The notes beneath the pieces were generated by a model. That model was not told where the DNA came from, did no database searches, and was given only the letters and a program-made list of their open reading frames with translations. 64,000 nucleotides of DNA from assembly GCF_021347895.1 (NCBI RefSeq), contig NC_067126.1, positions 35,042,482 to 35,106,481 on the forward strand, read 5' to 3'. The stretch comes from Acanthochromis polyacanthus. Lineage: Eukaryota > Chordata > Actinopteri > Pomacentridae. This document shows positions 26,921 to 40,300 of the stretch, in pieces. The translations under genes were made by a program, and so were the position numbers. Each line of letters starts with the position of its first letter. The stretch's first letter is position 1.

Positions 26921-27360
26921 CGGTGGTACCTCCATGCCTCTGCCTCACTTCAAGCTGTTTACATGGTGGTGTATGTATTTTGGACTTTTTTTTTTACAGA
27001 GATAGTGGAGAGAGAGGAAATGTGGGTAAGGAGAATAGGGGAATGCAGATACTCCAGCTGTGCACCTGGACCACTCCACTATGCGATCAGCTCTTTATGT
27101 TGCCGACATTCATTTTAAACTTGACAACTGAAAGCTGAATGTGCTTTTGTTGATCTCAAACATTGTTTACATTTACTTATCAGAAAGATAGCCTGTGTGA
27201 GGGAATTTTATCTCAAACATAGAATGAGCTTTTATATTAAAACACTAAAATCTATGGCACTGCTGAAGAATTTAAGCACTTTTTTTTATTTGCGATATAA
27301 AGTAAAGGCATTGCACTGAACAGACGGACTAAAAGGGCTGTGGAAACCGTTTGATTTGCA

Positions 27361-27366
27361 AATAAA
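27361..27366 (+). terminator. piga: piga polyadenylation signal
   Basis: AATAAA lies 441 bp after the piga stop codon and is the first canonical hexamer there, followed by a GT/T-rich stretch (TCAATGTTTTTGTGAAGC). Confidence 0.6.
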
Positions 27367-28301
27367 AGTCAATGTTTTTGTGAAGCTGTATATCGGAACA
27401 CGTTGTTTTAATTCAGGTTTTACAGACGCCACTCATTTGTTTATTCGTCTCACATGATGTTTATATGAAACCTTTGTTTCCCCCCCCCCCAGACAACTCA
27501 AACTGGAAAATAAAACATCCTTGCAAATCTGTTCCAACATGTCATTTTATTTACAGTGCTTTATCTCCCAGAGACCGTTGCAGAAGACAGGAGGCATTAG
27601 ACATCCAAATTCTGAGAATTACTTACACAGAAGAGATTTCTTTGTGCGGTCAAGTGTCAGATAAAACACAGAGTACCTATGAAACAAGAAGTGAGAGGTG
27701 AACAGCTTTCAAAACTGGCAATGGGAATTTGCATAACATTGCGGTTTGAGGCTTGAGGATCATATCCTGCCTGCCAAAAACATGTTATGTGTTCATTTAA
27801 GGAGAGCCGAAACCGAAAATCTTATTTCAACTTTTAAAGAGATGTGCTTATATTTAAACTGTTTGCAGTAGACAAACATCTTTCAGAATACTAAATATGT
27901 TTTAGTGCATTTTATTGTTGAGATCACAATATTTCCATAACACAAGTGAGTGCTCTTGTATCTACAGTGTGAGGAACTTGTCCATATCTGTTTGTATGAA
28001 CTGTTTTTTTTCCTCCACAGTCTGTTATCTCAGAACCATTCCAACAACCACTGTGATGCACATGATGTCATTTGTATCTGTGGACTGGTACGATGCAGGT
28101 TGGTGGGAGATGGTAGAGTGACAGAGTTTAGGTTTGTGTATCTCAGTCTCCTGTAGTTTCAGTTGCATCATTGCTGTTCGTACTGCGGTTTTCCTGTGGT
28201 GCTCACAACCTCAGCAGAGTCCTTTTTATTTCCTCTAGGGGGCTGAAATGAAATTTGATGACGCTTGGTTGGTTTACTCTGGTTTTTTTTTTTTTTGGTT
28301 G

Positions 28302-29104
28302 TGTTGTGACAGAACTTAAGAGACAAGCTAAATTATATTTGTTATTCCATCACCATTACAATCCAACCTCTAGGGTCAGCTGGATGAAACAAACAAAAAA
28401 AAAATCACCAGATGTTATTGGTTCGAGTAAAGCAATTTATTGCTCAGTAGCAAATTTGACAGAACAGTGATCAAACAAAGAAAACAAGACTGATGGGTGG
28501 TGCCAAATCAAAGAACAAAATAAAAAACAAACAAAGGCTAACTGGATAGCTTATCAAGCTGACCACAAACAAAGCAACTATACTCCTTAGCCAAACTAAA
28601 CCTCAGTAGCAACACCCACCCCAAACAATAAAAACTAACACAAATGAGTGAAACGTGCACAGAACTAGCTAAATAAAACTGGCTCCTCTAAACACTCACA
28701 TTTAATACACAATATGCAAACTGAAGTTGGCTGACTGGTTACAGGGGCCACAGTCTCTCTTAAGACTCCTGGCTCCACATCAAATTAGCAGCCAGCAACA
28801 GAAGCTCTAAACCTCTGTAGACACCCCTCAGTGAGCCAACCAACCAAACCAGAACACACACAAATCAAAGAGAAGCAGAAGTTTTGGTTGTAGATCTGCT
28901 CATGTGTGGTTATTGCTGGGGTCTTCTGGGAAGAGGAGTTGTGGTTGAAGACCAATCCAGCAGGTCTGGAGGACCAGCTAATCAGCTAATCAGTCCTCAT
29001 GAGTGCTAGGTGTGATCTGGAGCTCAGTCTTCAGCCAGGTGTAGTCAATCCTCTCTCCACGAGCCTTCCAGACACAGAGGCTGTACAAAGTCCGTTTCAC
29101 AACA
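28302..29104 (-). mobile_element. Solo LTR (803 bp), same family as 38604-39410
   Basis: Its ends form an inverted repeat (TGTTGTGA ... TCACAACA). Read on the minus strand it shares several blocks in order with the solo LTR at 38604-39410: TTAGTTTTTATTGTTTGG-like sequence, GGTGGGTGTTGCT, GTTCTTTGATTT, an AGCAATAAAT poly(A) signal and CTAGAGGTTGGATTGTAA. The copies are diverged and this one has about 50 extra bases at its 3' end. I find no target-site duplication and no internal retrotransposon sequence nearby. Confidence 0.7.
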
Positions 29105-29744
29105 CATAGCCACCAGAGGCTGTACCAATCACCAAATGACCAAAGTTTCCAGTACCAGTAGTAGTGTATGATTCGGTGATCATCTCTCCTTCAACACACT
29201 GGTTAATCTGTTTGCTTAAGTAAAACCCTGTAAGCACATGTGAACAAAAGAGGACACATCATACCAGCAGGGAAGTGTTCATTCGGCCAATAAGCCTTTA
29301 CTTTCCAAGCACCAAATGGCTATAATATACTTGTGCTGATTCCAAAGCCTGAGAGAGTGGAGTGGAAAAGATAAAGTGAAAGTATCACACCTCTGCAGCG
29401 CAATCCTAAATCTTGCTAGATTAGTCACTGTCGCGTTCCCACGTCTTTCACCGGATTACTGGTGATCAGGTTATATGGTGAGTAATGAAGGCTGCAGGGT
29501 TTTACAAGAGAGAATGAGACATGTTTGATCCAGTTTCATTTTTTACTGCTTGACAGTTCGACTGAACTGCAATTATTAATCTGTGATGCAACATTTTCCC
29601 AGCTCAAAATTTTTTTCAAGAAAGTTTAAAATTTATTGAAGAAACATGAAGTCAGCACACCAGATGCTATGGTCAATGTTTTCATCGTGTGTTTGGATGT
29701 TTATGCATGTCGGTGCCATATGTGCTTGTGAGAACTGACCCTGA

Positions 29745-29784
29745 TAAATGAATGAATGAATGGATGAATGAATGAATGAATGAA
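29745..29784. repeat. (TGAA)n microsatellite
   Basis: About nine tetranucleotide units with one TGGA variant. Confidence 0.9.
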
Positions 29785-30959
29785 GAAAAGCTATTCACAG
29801 CTCACTGGTGATACCATATTTCTTCACGAATCTCTCCCCAGGCAGAGGCAGCAGCGACAGATGGCGCTACACGTCTTTTCAACTCTTGAAGCAGCGGCAG
29901 AGCTGCTCGTGTCGGGCTCATCCATATCCAGCTGGCATCACCCACCCATGAGGCTGCAAAGAAGGTCTGTGTGTGCAAAAACGTCTGAGTGTAAAGGTGT
30001 GATGTGCCTCAATGCAGATTCAGATGTAGCTTAGCGTCTTCACCAGATCACAGATTGTGTCTGAAGCTGCTGGGTCAATCTATAATCGAGGGACTTCTGA
30101 AGTCCATGGGATATATCTTACATACATTTTTATTAAAAGTAAAAAAAAAGAGAAAAGTTTTTTATGTTCATTATGATCATGTCTGTACAAATTCCAGAAT
30201 TATTTATTATGGAAACAATCATTTATTCATAAAAAATGACTTTATCCCTAAAGTGTCAACTAAATAGCCGTCCCAATTTATTTTGGATTAACTGCTTCAC
30301 TTGATGATACCAGTGTAAAGTGTGTTACAGAAGTCAAATCTGATAGAACGGAAAGCATGAATGACCTTTACTGAGTCTGCAGCAGAGATTTAGTAAAGCA
30401 GGACTGCACCACTTGAGCACCAAAGGCAACTCTGAATCAAAAATAACGCCCAGGATGAGGAGATTTTGTTCGTGCTGCCGAGGCTGAGGCCAGGGATGGA
30501 AATAATGATCGCTTCAAATTTGTACTCCAAACATCTAGTTATTCATTAAAGGCAGGACATGATAAGATGAGATCCTGTGCATTTTCTACGATTTTAGGGA
30601 CAAAAAGAGAATTAATTGACTGAAAAAAGATTAATCAGTAATGAAAGAAACTATGGATTGCAGCATAACCTGGGAATAGCAGTGAGTGTTGCACTTGTTC
30701 CCACCACTATTTTTAGCTGATTACCATCTCATTCATCCCTATTAGTTTTCTGCTCCCCACCTTCACTTTCCATTGAAGCATGAAGCAGTCTTTCACAATC
30801 CTCAGCAGCATGACAACATCGTATGATTTCCTGGATAGACTAGTCGGTCTAATCAGCAGAACTTCCAGATGTGACTCAAAATCATTCTGTTGTTATTCAT
30901 ACAATATGAATGCATGGTTGTATTGTTGTACTTCGTGTCAAGTGTTGAATCATGTCTGT

Positions 30960-31360
30960 TCGAATGGGAAATGTGGGAGCAGATGTTAAAAAGGATGCGG
31001 GCAGGACAGTTTGCACACGCAGTGACCTGGGAAAATATTTGTTTTCCAGACAGACAAAATTAGAAAGAAATGGTTTGAAATCCTCAAGGGGTAAAATTTC
31101 AGTGCCCAGATGTGCAAGCCTGATTGAGACCAATCCATACAGACTCAATACTGTTTTTACAGCCAAGAGTATATCTAATAAACTGCATAACTGACTTGAA
31201 AGAGGTGAGTACTTATGCAATCAACACCTCATTTACATTTATAGTTTTCAATCGATTGGCATTACTTTGAAAAGAAACCTTGATGTCCTTTTTTTGGTAC
31301 ATTCTCGTCAAAGAAAACAGTTGAATAATGAACATGATTCAGCGTTGAAAAGCAATGAAA
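30960..31360 (+). mobile_element. Tc1/mariner-type transposon, 3' fragment
   Basis: Contains CCAGATGTGCAAGCCTGATT, GAGACCAATCCATACAGACT and GAGGTGAGTACTTATGCAAT, the end of a fish Tc1-like transposase gene and its 3' non-coding arm. The longer copy at 42425-43440 carries the preceding part of the same family. No intact frame remains. Confidence 0.7.
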
Positions 31361-33779
31361 CTCACTCCAGTCAGCATCAGTTCAGCCCTGAAGAGTCTGA
31401 AATTGAGAAAATAAAACAAATATTCTTGGTTGGCGGAGTCATAAACAAGATCATCAGATCTCCTTAGCTCATTGCTCCTCTCTCATAGAGGCCTGCTACT
31501 TTATGAACACATTATGCTACATGAACCTGCAACTCCACTGTTAGAGGCTGAGTTGCATAATGGGTAATGTAGATACCAGGTTTTACAAAAAGAAACACGA
31601 CTTCCTATAAAGATGGTATCTTGACTGTTGTAACATCTGACCTCAAACGTGCCACAGCTAAGCTTTATCATTCTTAATCTATTGCAAAGCGAAAAAAGAA
31701 AGTAACATGTTATTTAATCAGCTTCGGTGATTTTTAAGTCAAGAGTCATCAATGGTTTGTGAATGAGGAAACAGGAAAGTAAATCTGAAAAAGGTTTCTG
31801 TGAATGAAGCACAGTCTTTGTCGTTGATGGATATGAATAGAAAATGAACAGCATTGGCGGTATTGTTTAAACTTACGGCCATGACTCAGAATAATGGTCT
31901 TATATTAAGTAGAGAAAAGAAAAGTCAGTGAGTGGAAGTGGAACAACATCAAGGGTAAAAGATATGAGGAACTGAGTGACAGACTGTGTTTTGTGGCTGG
32001 TGTTGCTCAAGGGGAAATACTTTCCTGTATGCCACACTGAAAGGTCACGTCAGCTGAGACCTTAAGGATCTTCTCTGAGCAGATTAAAGTTGACGTTTCT
32101 TTACCTAAACGGCTAAAAAATAAAACTCCAGCCTTTAGCCAAAGTTCAGAAAAACCAAATATGTGCTGTGATTTAGGGCAAAATGTAGAATGTGACGGCA
32201 GATAATGACTTTATCTGTAAATCCAGAGCTCAAAGTGAGTCCAGGTTCCAGGCTCATTCACTGAAATAGCATTATTATATAGAATAGAGCCTGATTTATA
32301 CATTAATTCTGAGCTCCATTCTGCTGTGCTGCTCTGTGGGAAAAGGTCAGATAAACAGATTAGTGGAAGTCTTTCCTCTGAGGTACAAGTCAATTCAGCT
32401 AAAAGTTTTACATTTTTTCTCACTGAGGGGCCAAGGTTTGATCATTGAAAAACTTTCTCATAAAAAGGACTTCTGGAGGGAGAAAAATGTGTTGCGTAAA
32501 GTACACAAACATCCTGATATCAACATAGTTTGACTGAAAATAAAAGACAAGTTCACTTCACTGTTATGTCGTTTTCACTTGATATACAGTCGTATTGTCC
32601 TACATTGTGACCACATGATTGCACAAAATGTCATTGGAAAGTCCACCGAGCTTTTGCTGAACCATCAGTCTTGACCAAAATAGTGCACAAATGCACAATT
32701 AATATTGAAGTTTTTTATTTTTGCACTCTTGGTCAAACAAAAGCAGACACTTCAATTTTTTTTCCATTTTTTAGACTCAGCAATTAATGAAATATTCATG
32801 ACAAAAATCAACAGATGAATCAAAACACTGAGTAACAGTTGCATTTTAAACGCTCAAAACATGAAAGAATAATTCCCTCGTTTTTTTTAATCCAACGCAT
32901 TTTTTTCCTAAAAATAGAATTCACAGTTTTTCCACGCTGTAATGCTTCCTCCAGCACACTGAGCTACGTTAGTTCACTTCAACCTTGCATGTTATGCATC
33001 AAATTGAATCAAGACATTTAGAGGGCTATATATTACTTGTTAAATACTTAATAAAGAATGAACAAAGAGCCTAACAAAAGAAGCATTAATGCATCTAATA
33101 GCACTTCTTTCCATCACTACGAACATAAAACGTGATATTGGACTGTAGCATCATAACAGTTTACAACTTTATGACCAATAAACCTTGCATATAAACTTTT
33201 CCGGTAAACAGATGAGCAGAATTTACTGCCTTCAGTTTGACTATTTGAAATGTCAGAACAAACTTCTGCTCCGCTGTCGTTTTCCTTTTTTTAAATAGCC
33301 TTTTTATCAGCAACAGTCATAGCTGGAGGCATTGCGTTCAGGTTTCCAGTCGACCTTCCAGTCTGTTTCACTAAACTAGATATCTCAGGACATTTCTTCT
33401 TCTTCCTCTTGCACAAAAACCCCCTCAATGATGAACTGACTGATCAAAGGTCAAAGATCCCTGTAATCTTAGAGAGCGTTTTGGTCAAAAAGTCACAATT
33501 CACTCTGTGATTCTGGAAACATTTCACACAAAGGTCCAATGGGAAAAAATGATAAAGTTGTTCAATTTTCTGTCTAAAGAAGCCAAAGGTCAGCTTCATT
33601 TGACAACGCAATGTCCGGCAAAACACTTTTGTAGCCGTTATTCAGCACCATAACTCAGGAACAGAAGGGCAGATCGTGACCGTCTGTCACAACTGAGCTG
33701 ACACAGAATTAGTGACCTTAATCTTCAGCAGAATTCACAGCTACATCCACCGTCAGTCAGTCACATAAACATAATACGG

Positions 33780-33785
33780 TTTATT
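33780..33785 (-). terminator. grpr: Candidate grpr polyadenylation signal
   Basis: TTTATT on the plus strand reads AATAAA on the minus strand, about 570 bp after the grpr stop codon. Plausible but unproven. Confidence 0.35.
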
Positions 33786-34354
33786 ATCGTCTTTCAAAAT
33801 CTTCACTGCATATATTCTATGAGTCTAATACTGCAGTTTCACAGGTTGATGGAGATGTTCTAGTTCAATAATGGTAAACTGCAGATAAATCTATACAGAG
33901 ACAAGCAATCATCTGGTTGTTTAATGGTTTACTGCACATACGACACCTGAGCACATCTAATTTTCATTTAAAACCATAAATGATGCACGAGCATAATCAT
34001 TTTACATCTAAATAGTTGTTTTTTTCCACCAGCACACACTTAGAATACAGAGAAACCATCTATCAGGACCTTTTTCAATATTATGTCTTAGCTGTCAGGG
34101 AACATGCACAAAGAAAGACTCATCTCAGGTAAACAGAAAAGATACGCCTTTCTGGATTTGCAACAAGCAGCTTTAGATCTGAAGGAGCTGAATTTGTCTT
34201 TTGAGCAACCTTTTGTTTTAAATAGCACCTCTTATTTTCTTGGTTTTGACAGCTAAAATATTTTTAAACATCTTATCACTATGCTCCCTGAAACTGAATG
34301 TGACTTGACTCCTGATAAAGCACAAATGTTAACATCACCAAAAGACAGACTCCC

Positions 34355-37300
34355 TCAGACGGTGGTGATGTTTGTTCTCCCGCTGCTCTGGCTGTGCAGG
34401 CGTCTCGGGGAGGTGCAGCACTGCAGCTGCTTGTTGAAGTGTTTGCTGAAGCTTTTGCTCATCAGGTACAAAGCAAACGGGTTCACGCAGGAGTTGGTGA
34501 AGGCCAGGATGCGAGCGCTCACACTGGCGATGAAGTGGCCCAGCGACGTGTCCGCCTGGCCGTAGTGGTAGGAACGGTACAGGTAGATCACATGGTTGGG
34601 CAGCCAGCAGACCGCAAACAAACCAACAAACACCAGCACGGTTTTGGCCAAACGCTTCCTGGACTTGATCTGACCAGAGAGAAGAGAGAAGAAATGAATT
34701 ACTGCATCTTCTGTCAACAGATTGACATATTAGTTCAGCCATTTGTGATCAAACATCTGCTCACTCAGTTGACAGTCCTGTCAGATTTAGCTGCTCTTTG
34801 TGTTACTCGATTTCACTGATTGACAAGAAAAGCATCCATGGCTCATGATGCATACGAGCTGTTAACCTTTTGATGCACAACATGGGTCAAAAATACCCAT
34901 TTACCATTGAATATGGGTCACTTTTGACTTATCTTATGCATCAAAGGGTTAAAGGCTGGTCCGTGTGGTCCACAGAGGATCTCCTGTAGCACAGATTGCA
35001 GAAAATCTTAATCCTGGCAATAGAAGGCTGTCAGAAAACACAGTAGTTCAGTGCAGAAAGCATTAACAAAGGGCATTTGAGCATCAGATCTGGACCATGA
35101 AGCAATGGAAGAAGAAGATCTGGTCAGATGTGGACATTTTGGTGTGTGAGCGTTGCTTGCTAGGGAACAGATGATGAAGAGTTCAAGATGCTGACTTCGA
35201 CTTCAAATTTCCAAGATTTCACAGATCAAGTATCTCTAAGATATGCTGGAAAAACAAACCCAATCCTTAGATACCATAGGAGGTCTTCAGAGGTCTGTGG
35301 AGTCCACCTCTCGACAGCTCAGACTTGTTTTAGTGGCACAAGTGGACCTACATAATATTAGATGAGTGCTTTTAATGTGGAAGATCTGTGTGTATTCAGA
35401 TTTTTTCTCTTGTTTTCCCTTGTAGCAAAAAGCAGAGATCATAGGAAAGTTATTTTTTTAAAAGAGTATAATTTGGAGAAGTGGAAATTTGTTACACATG
35501 CTTGTAGGAGAAATGGTGAACAAGAGAAGTTGGTATTGAACTTTTCATCCTCCCAGATAAAATGCTTTGCATGTTCATTCACGGCCCCACTCACACAAAG
35601 ATGGTGATAAGCTCCACTTAAAGTCCATTTAGTTGTTGTTCTGTGACTTTGATCATTTAATGCAAACTTCATCATCACATAAGCTTCCCAGTTGTCAGAG
35701 GATTGTAGTTTTTTAATCCACTTTTTAATTTTTTCTACTTCATAAGAACTAGACAAACTCAATCAGCTGATGAACATTGTGATGATCAAAAGTCTCACAA
35801 CTATTAATGAAGCAACCTTGGCGAGAGACAGTTTTGTCAAAAGGCAAGGATCCAGCTTTGAAACTATTTTTTCTTAATTATCTTTTGATTTGTGTTGCAA
35901 CCTCTTGTGCAAAATTCAATTAAAAATATTTGAAATGTTCTCGTTAAAGGGCAGTTTGATATTTGTTTCCCTCAAAACTTGTAGCCTGAAAGCAAAATTA
36001 ATACTACTTTTGGCTCTTTATCGTCCTTAGTTTAGTGCATAAAGATTAGAAACAGAGAGCCTGGCTCTGTCCAGTCAATCAAAACGACAAATTTTGTTTG
36101 TTTAATCTGTACAAAAACAGAACTGTGGACTATAATTTGCAGTTGCACTTGCTGGGAGAAGCTAACAGGCACCCAACAATCAGAAATCCTTGACATGGTG
36201 TTATTAGCCATCATCATAGAGGTGTTCTCAGGCTGCAACCAACAATTATTTTCATCAGAACTGCATCTTAGAGTTATTTCCATGAATTATTGTTTGGTTT
36301 TGCATTGTGTGAAGTGTCAGAACACAGTGAAAGATGTCCAAAATTTGAAGCCCAGCCACATAAATTCAAAGCGATGTTTGTGTCTCAGAAACGGCCACAA
36401 TGCCAAAGCTGCATAGCAACTACTCACACTTTAGAAGCTGGTGTGAGAAAAGTTTTGGCCTTTGTACTCAAAATTGTAATTTGTGCGGCCTCACAGTTAA
36501 GGTAACACATAATCACAATTCCCACAGTTTAGGGCCAAGGGGGATCTTTGGTATATGCTCAGTTTTTCTCCTGTCTCAGCTACCTTCAAAATAAAGGCAA
36601 AATAGCAATGGATTTGATCATTTTTATCAATTGGCAAACCTCCTGGTCATTTTAGCTCTCAATCGCTGGTTTGTTTCAGAATGTCTCAGGAAATAATGAC
36701 CCAACACATACAGTCAGGGGTCATTAGGGGCGGGGCAACAATTTGGTGGCATCTCAGGGGGCGACTTAAAGGCATTAGAGGAAATTTAATTTCCTACGAC
36801 TTTGAACATAGCATGCACATGCGCACATACAACCTCTCCCTCACCCCCCTCTAACCTCCCCCCTCTTAACATTTACGAAGAAACGCCCCCCTCCAGAAAC
36901 TTGCGTAGCACTCGTGAAGTTGTCTTTTACGGCTGGGTCCCCCTGGATCTTTATCTGCCATTATGTAAAAAAAGATGAGCAAAACAAGTCGCCAGCTAAC
37001 TACGAAGCTATACCAAAGCAACACATACAGAAAACACATAAGTCCAAGGCGTACGTAATCTACGTAACTAGGCCTGAGCCGGAAGATTTTTGATTGACAG
37101 GAAAGGGAGCAAACCAAACACCTCGGTCCGAGCGCTTTGATTGGCTGATGTTTTTCGGGTCCTGCCATGTCCACAGTTTTTTTTTTTTTTTTAATTTTTT
37201 ATTCTTTTAGAGACCATACATACAAGTCCACTAAAGGTCAGTATATTCATTTTATGTGAGTCAGATAAATTAAACAAAAAAAAACATCCTCCATAATGCC

Positions 37301-40300
37301 TTTAATAGGTGATATTTACTCCATTGAATAGGGCCAGGCTGGCTGCTATGTCCACTAAGCTGTGTGTGTGGCCTCAAGGAAGAAAGTAAGGTCTTTGCTA
37401 TATTCTGACCTGTCTCTGGAGGTGCAGGTGTCCCTCAGCAGGGATGTCCGCTGAGCTCCTGACCAGACTGCGAGCGATGAAGCAGTAGTAGACGGATATG
37501 ATGAAGAGTGGGACGATGTAGAAGATGAGGAAGGAGGCGGTGGAGTGGATCTTGGGATGGAGCTGTCCGGTCTCGGGGTAGGGAGCACAGGTCGTGAATG
37601 TCTCGTTGGTGTGGCTGGTTGTGAAGGTGTGCAGGTCGGAGAAGACGGCTTCGGGAATGGCCAGAGTCCCAGAGAGCAGCCAGATCGCCCCGACTCGTAA
37701 TCTGAAACTGATCGTAGTGCTGGACCTGTGGATGTCCAGAGGTTTCACGATGGCTTTGTACCTGAAGGAAGAAGAAGCCATTTATTGGGGCAGGTTAGTT
37801 TCTTCATTAGGCAACTGCAGAAACATATTTGATAGTCTGATAACTGATTTAAATTCAATTTCTTTTTCTAATCAAAGAAATATAACCTCTTAAAGCTCAC
37901 CAGAGGAAATTAATAATGATATTTTAATTATTTAAATCAACATTATGGAGATCCGGTGGGAGTTAGTTCCAGAGCGGGTGAATGCTCTGCTCCCCATGAT
38001 GCTGTGAGGTTGATGGAGGAAGAGGATCTGAGAGAGTGAGTGGAGGAGGCGATGTGAAGGAGATCAGATGGACAGAGAGGGGTGAGGTTTTGGATGGCCT
38101 TAAATGCATACAGGAGGATTTTGAATTCAATTTTGGATTTTACAGGGAGCCAGTGGAGTTGCTGCAGGACGGGGGTGATGTGATGAAATGAGGAGGATGA
38201 AGATGATACGAGCAGCTGACCAGTTGAAGCTTATGGAGGGATTTGTGAGGGAGACAAAAGAGGAGAGAGTGGCAAAAATCGATGAGAGAAATGACGAGGC
38301 TGTGGACAAGAATAGAGGTGGTATTGGGGGTGAAGGAGTGGCGGAGAGGATTGATTTGGAGGAGGTGGAAATATGCAGGCTGGGTGATGTTATTGATGTG
38401 GGATTGGAAGGAAAGTGAGGAAACGAGGATGACACTTAGACTCTTAACCTGAGGGGAGGGAGAAACTGGGGAGCTGTCAATAAAGATCAAGCAACTGTCC
38501 ATTTTGGATAGTGTAGATTTTATGCCAATGAGAAGAATCTCTGTTTTGTCACTGTTTGGTTTTAGGAGGTTTGAGGTGAACCAGGATTTTATTTTAGATA
38601 GGCTGTTACTACCACAGGTATCTGTGTGCCCTCTGGTTTTTGGGTAGTTTTCTGCTAGGCGTTTTGTGGGGAGATTGCATGTGTGGGTTCATCTCTGGCT
38701 GTTTCTCAGTTTCTCCAGCACCCCAGCTGCCAGCCGTTCCAGCCAAAGACTCTGGAGTTAACGACCTACATTGCAACCCTGTTCTCCCCACCTACCGACC
38801 TTCCTGATTGGGTGACCCTCCAGCTCCCCTCCACCTCTGACCAACCAGACACACCTACTGCCACACCTGCAGGCTATATACCTGCAACCATGCTGTATTT
38901 GTGACCAGTCCGCTCTGGTGCCTCTTTGCATGTGATCATTTGTTTGTATTTTGATGAGTTTTGGTCTGTAGGTACGTGTGGTCGGGTTGGTGGGTACCAC
39001 AGACTTAGTGAGTGCTCCAAACACTTTCGGGCTTAGTGAAGAAGCCATTCAAATTTTGAGTCTTCGTTACCTGTGTGGTCAGTGTGTGTGAATGTGAGGC
39101 ACCAGTTTTGTTTAGTTCGTTTTGGTACTTTGTATTAGTTTTTGTTACTGGTGGTGGGTGTTGCTGTTGTATTTATGTTTAGCCAGGGAGTTCAGTTGCT
39201 TTGTTTTGGGTTTAGATAGGTTTGTGAACGCTGTTATCCTTCATTTTGTTATATTCTGTTCTTTGATTTAGCAACACTCGCCAGTCTTGTGTTCATTTTT
39301 GTCACTTTTATGTTCCTTTGCCACTAAGCAATAAATCCCTTCACCTAAACCAATAACATTCTGGTTATTTTTGTTACATCCGGTCCTCCCCTAGAGGTTG
39401 GATTGTAACATAGGCAGTTGTTGAGGGAGGAGGCTGGGAGTGTGGAGTTGGGTTTACTGGACAGGCAGAGCTGGGTGTCATCCGCATAACAATGAAAATG
39501 AATGCTGTATTTACAGAAGTTATTTCCGAGGGAAAGGAGGTAGGTGATGAAGAGAAGGGGCCCCAGGACAGAGCCCTGGGGGACACCTGAAGAGATTAGG
39601 GAGGTCTGCGAACAGAAGGGCTTGAGTTGGATGAGAATTATCGTAGGCTCTGAGTTAAAGGAAACAGCAGATGATGTTGGCATGTTGTGAAAGCCAAATG
39701 AAATGGATGGTAATAAATGACATCAAAAGGTGTGCTCAACTTGTCATGATAAACATAAAAGGCAGTGAAAAAGCATTAAAAAGCTTGGATGGTTACGCAG
39801 CTCGACTTGATTAACCTTCAGAGAGTCCCTGTTTCTTTGGTGAGCTGCAAAAGGTCAAAAATGCTGAAAATACTAACAGCTCCTGACACAGTTGTGTGCA
39901 TTTATTTCTATTAGAAGCTGCATGTTTAAGCTTTCTGTCCGTCAAATTGATATTTTCCTCCCAGAGCAGCGTGATAACTGGGGAAAACATCGGATGTCTG
40001 TACTTCATCAGATCGTCTCTTCACTGTGTTCTCAGTTGCCTCCAAATAAAAGAAGATTGTTGAGAGCAATTTAAATACAGTTCGCTGTATTAAGAAATAT
40101 CTTCTAATTCTTGTGAAAGGAGGAAGCAAAGATTAAAGGAAAATCTGGCAGATTTAGAAATGTAGATTTAATGTTTTGCTTTTATCATGTGACATTTGAG
40201 ATATCTGAGAATGTAGGGGTTTAATTAAACGGTCTGAGGGCACAGTGGAGTCAGTAGCAGATGTTTTTGTCTACCTTAAATCAGAATATCAAAAAGTTGA

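Larger units (their letters stand above)
27400..33775. other. Intergenic region between piga and grpr 3' ends
   Basis: The two genes converge across about 6.5 kb. I see no coding exon. Contents are a solo LTR (28302-29104), a TGAA microsatellite (29745-29784), a degraded LINE-like stretch with ATAACGCCCAGG near 30290-30500, and a Tc1-type 3' fragment (about 30960-31360). From 31400 to 33770 I recognise nothing beyond AT-rich single-copy DNA. Confidence 0.55.

Noticed and set aside
34335..34819. Frames overlapping the last grpr exon on either strand
   Set aside because: Shadow frames of the receptor exon, which itself explains the sequence.
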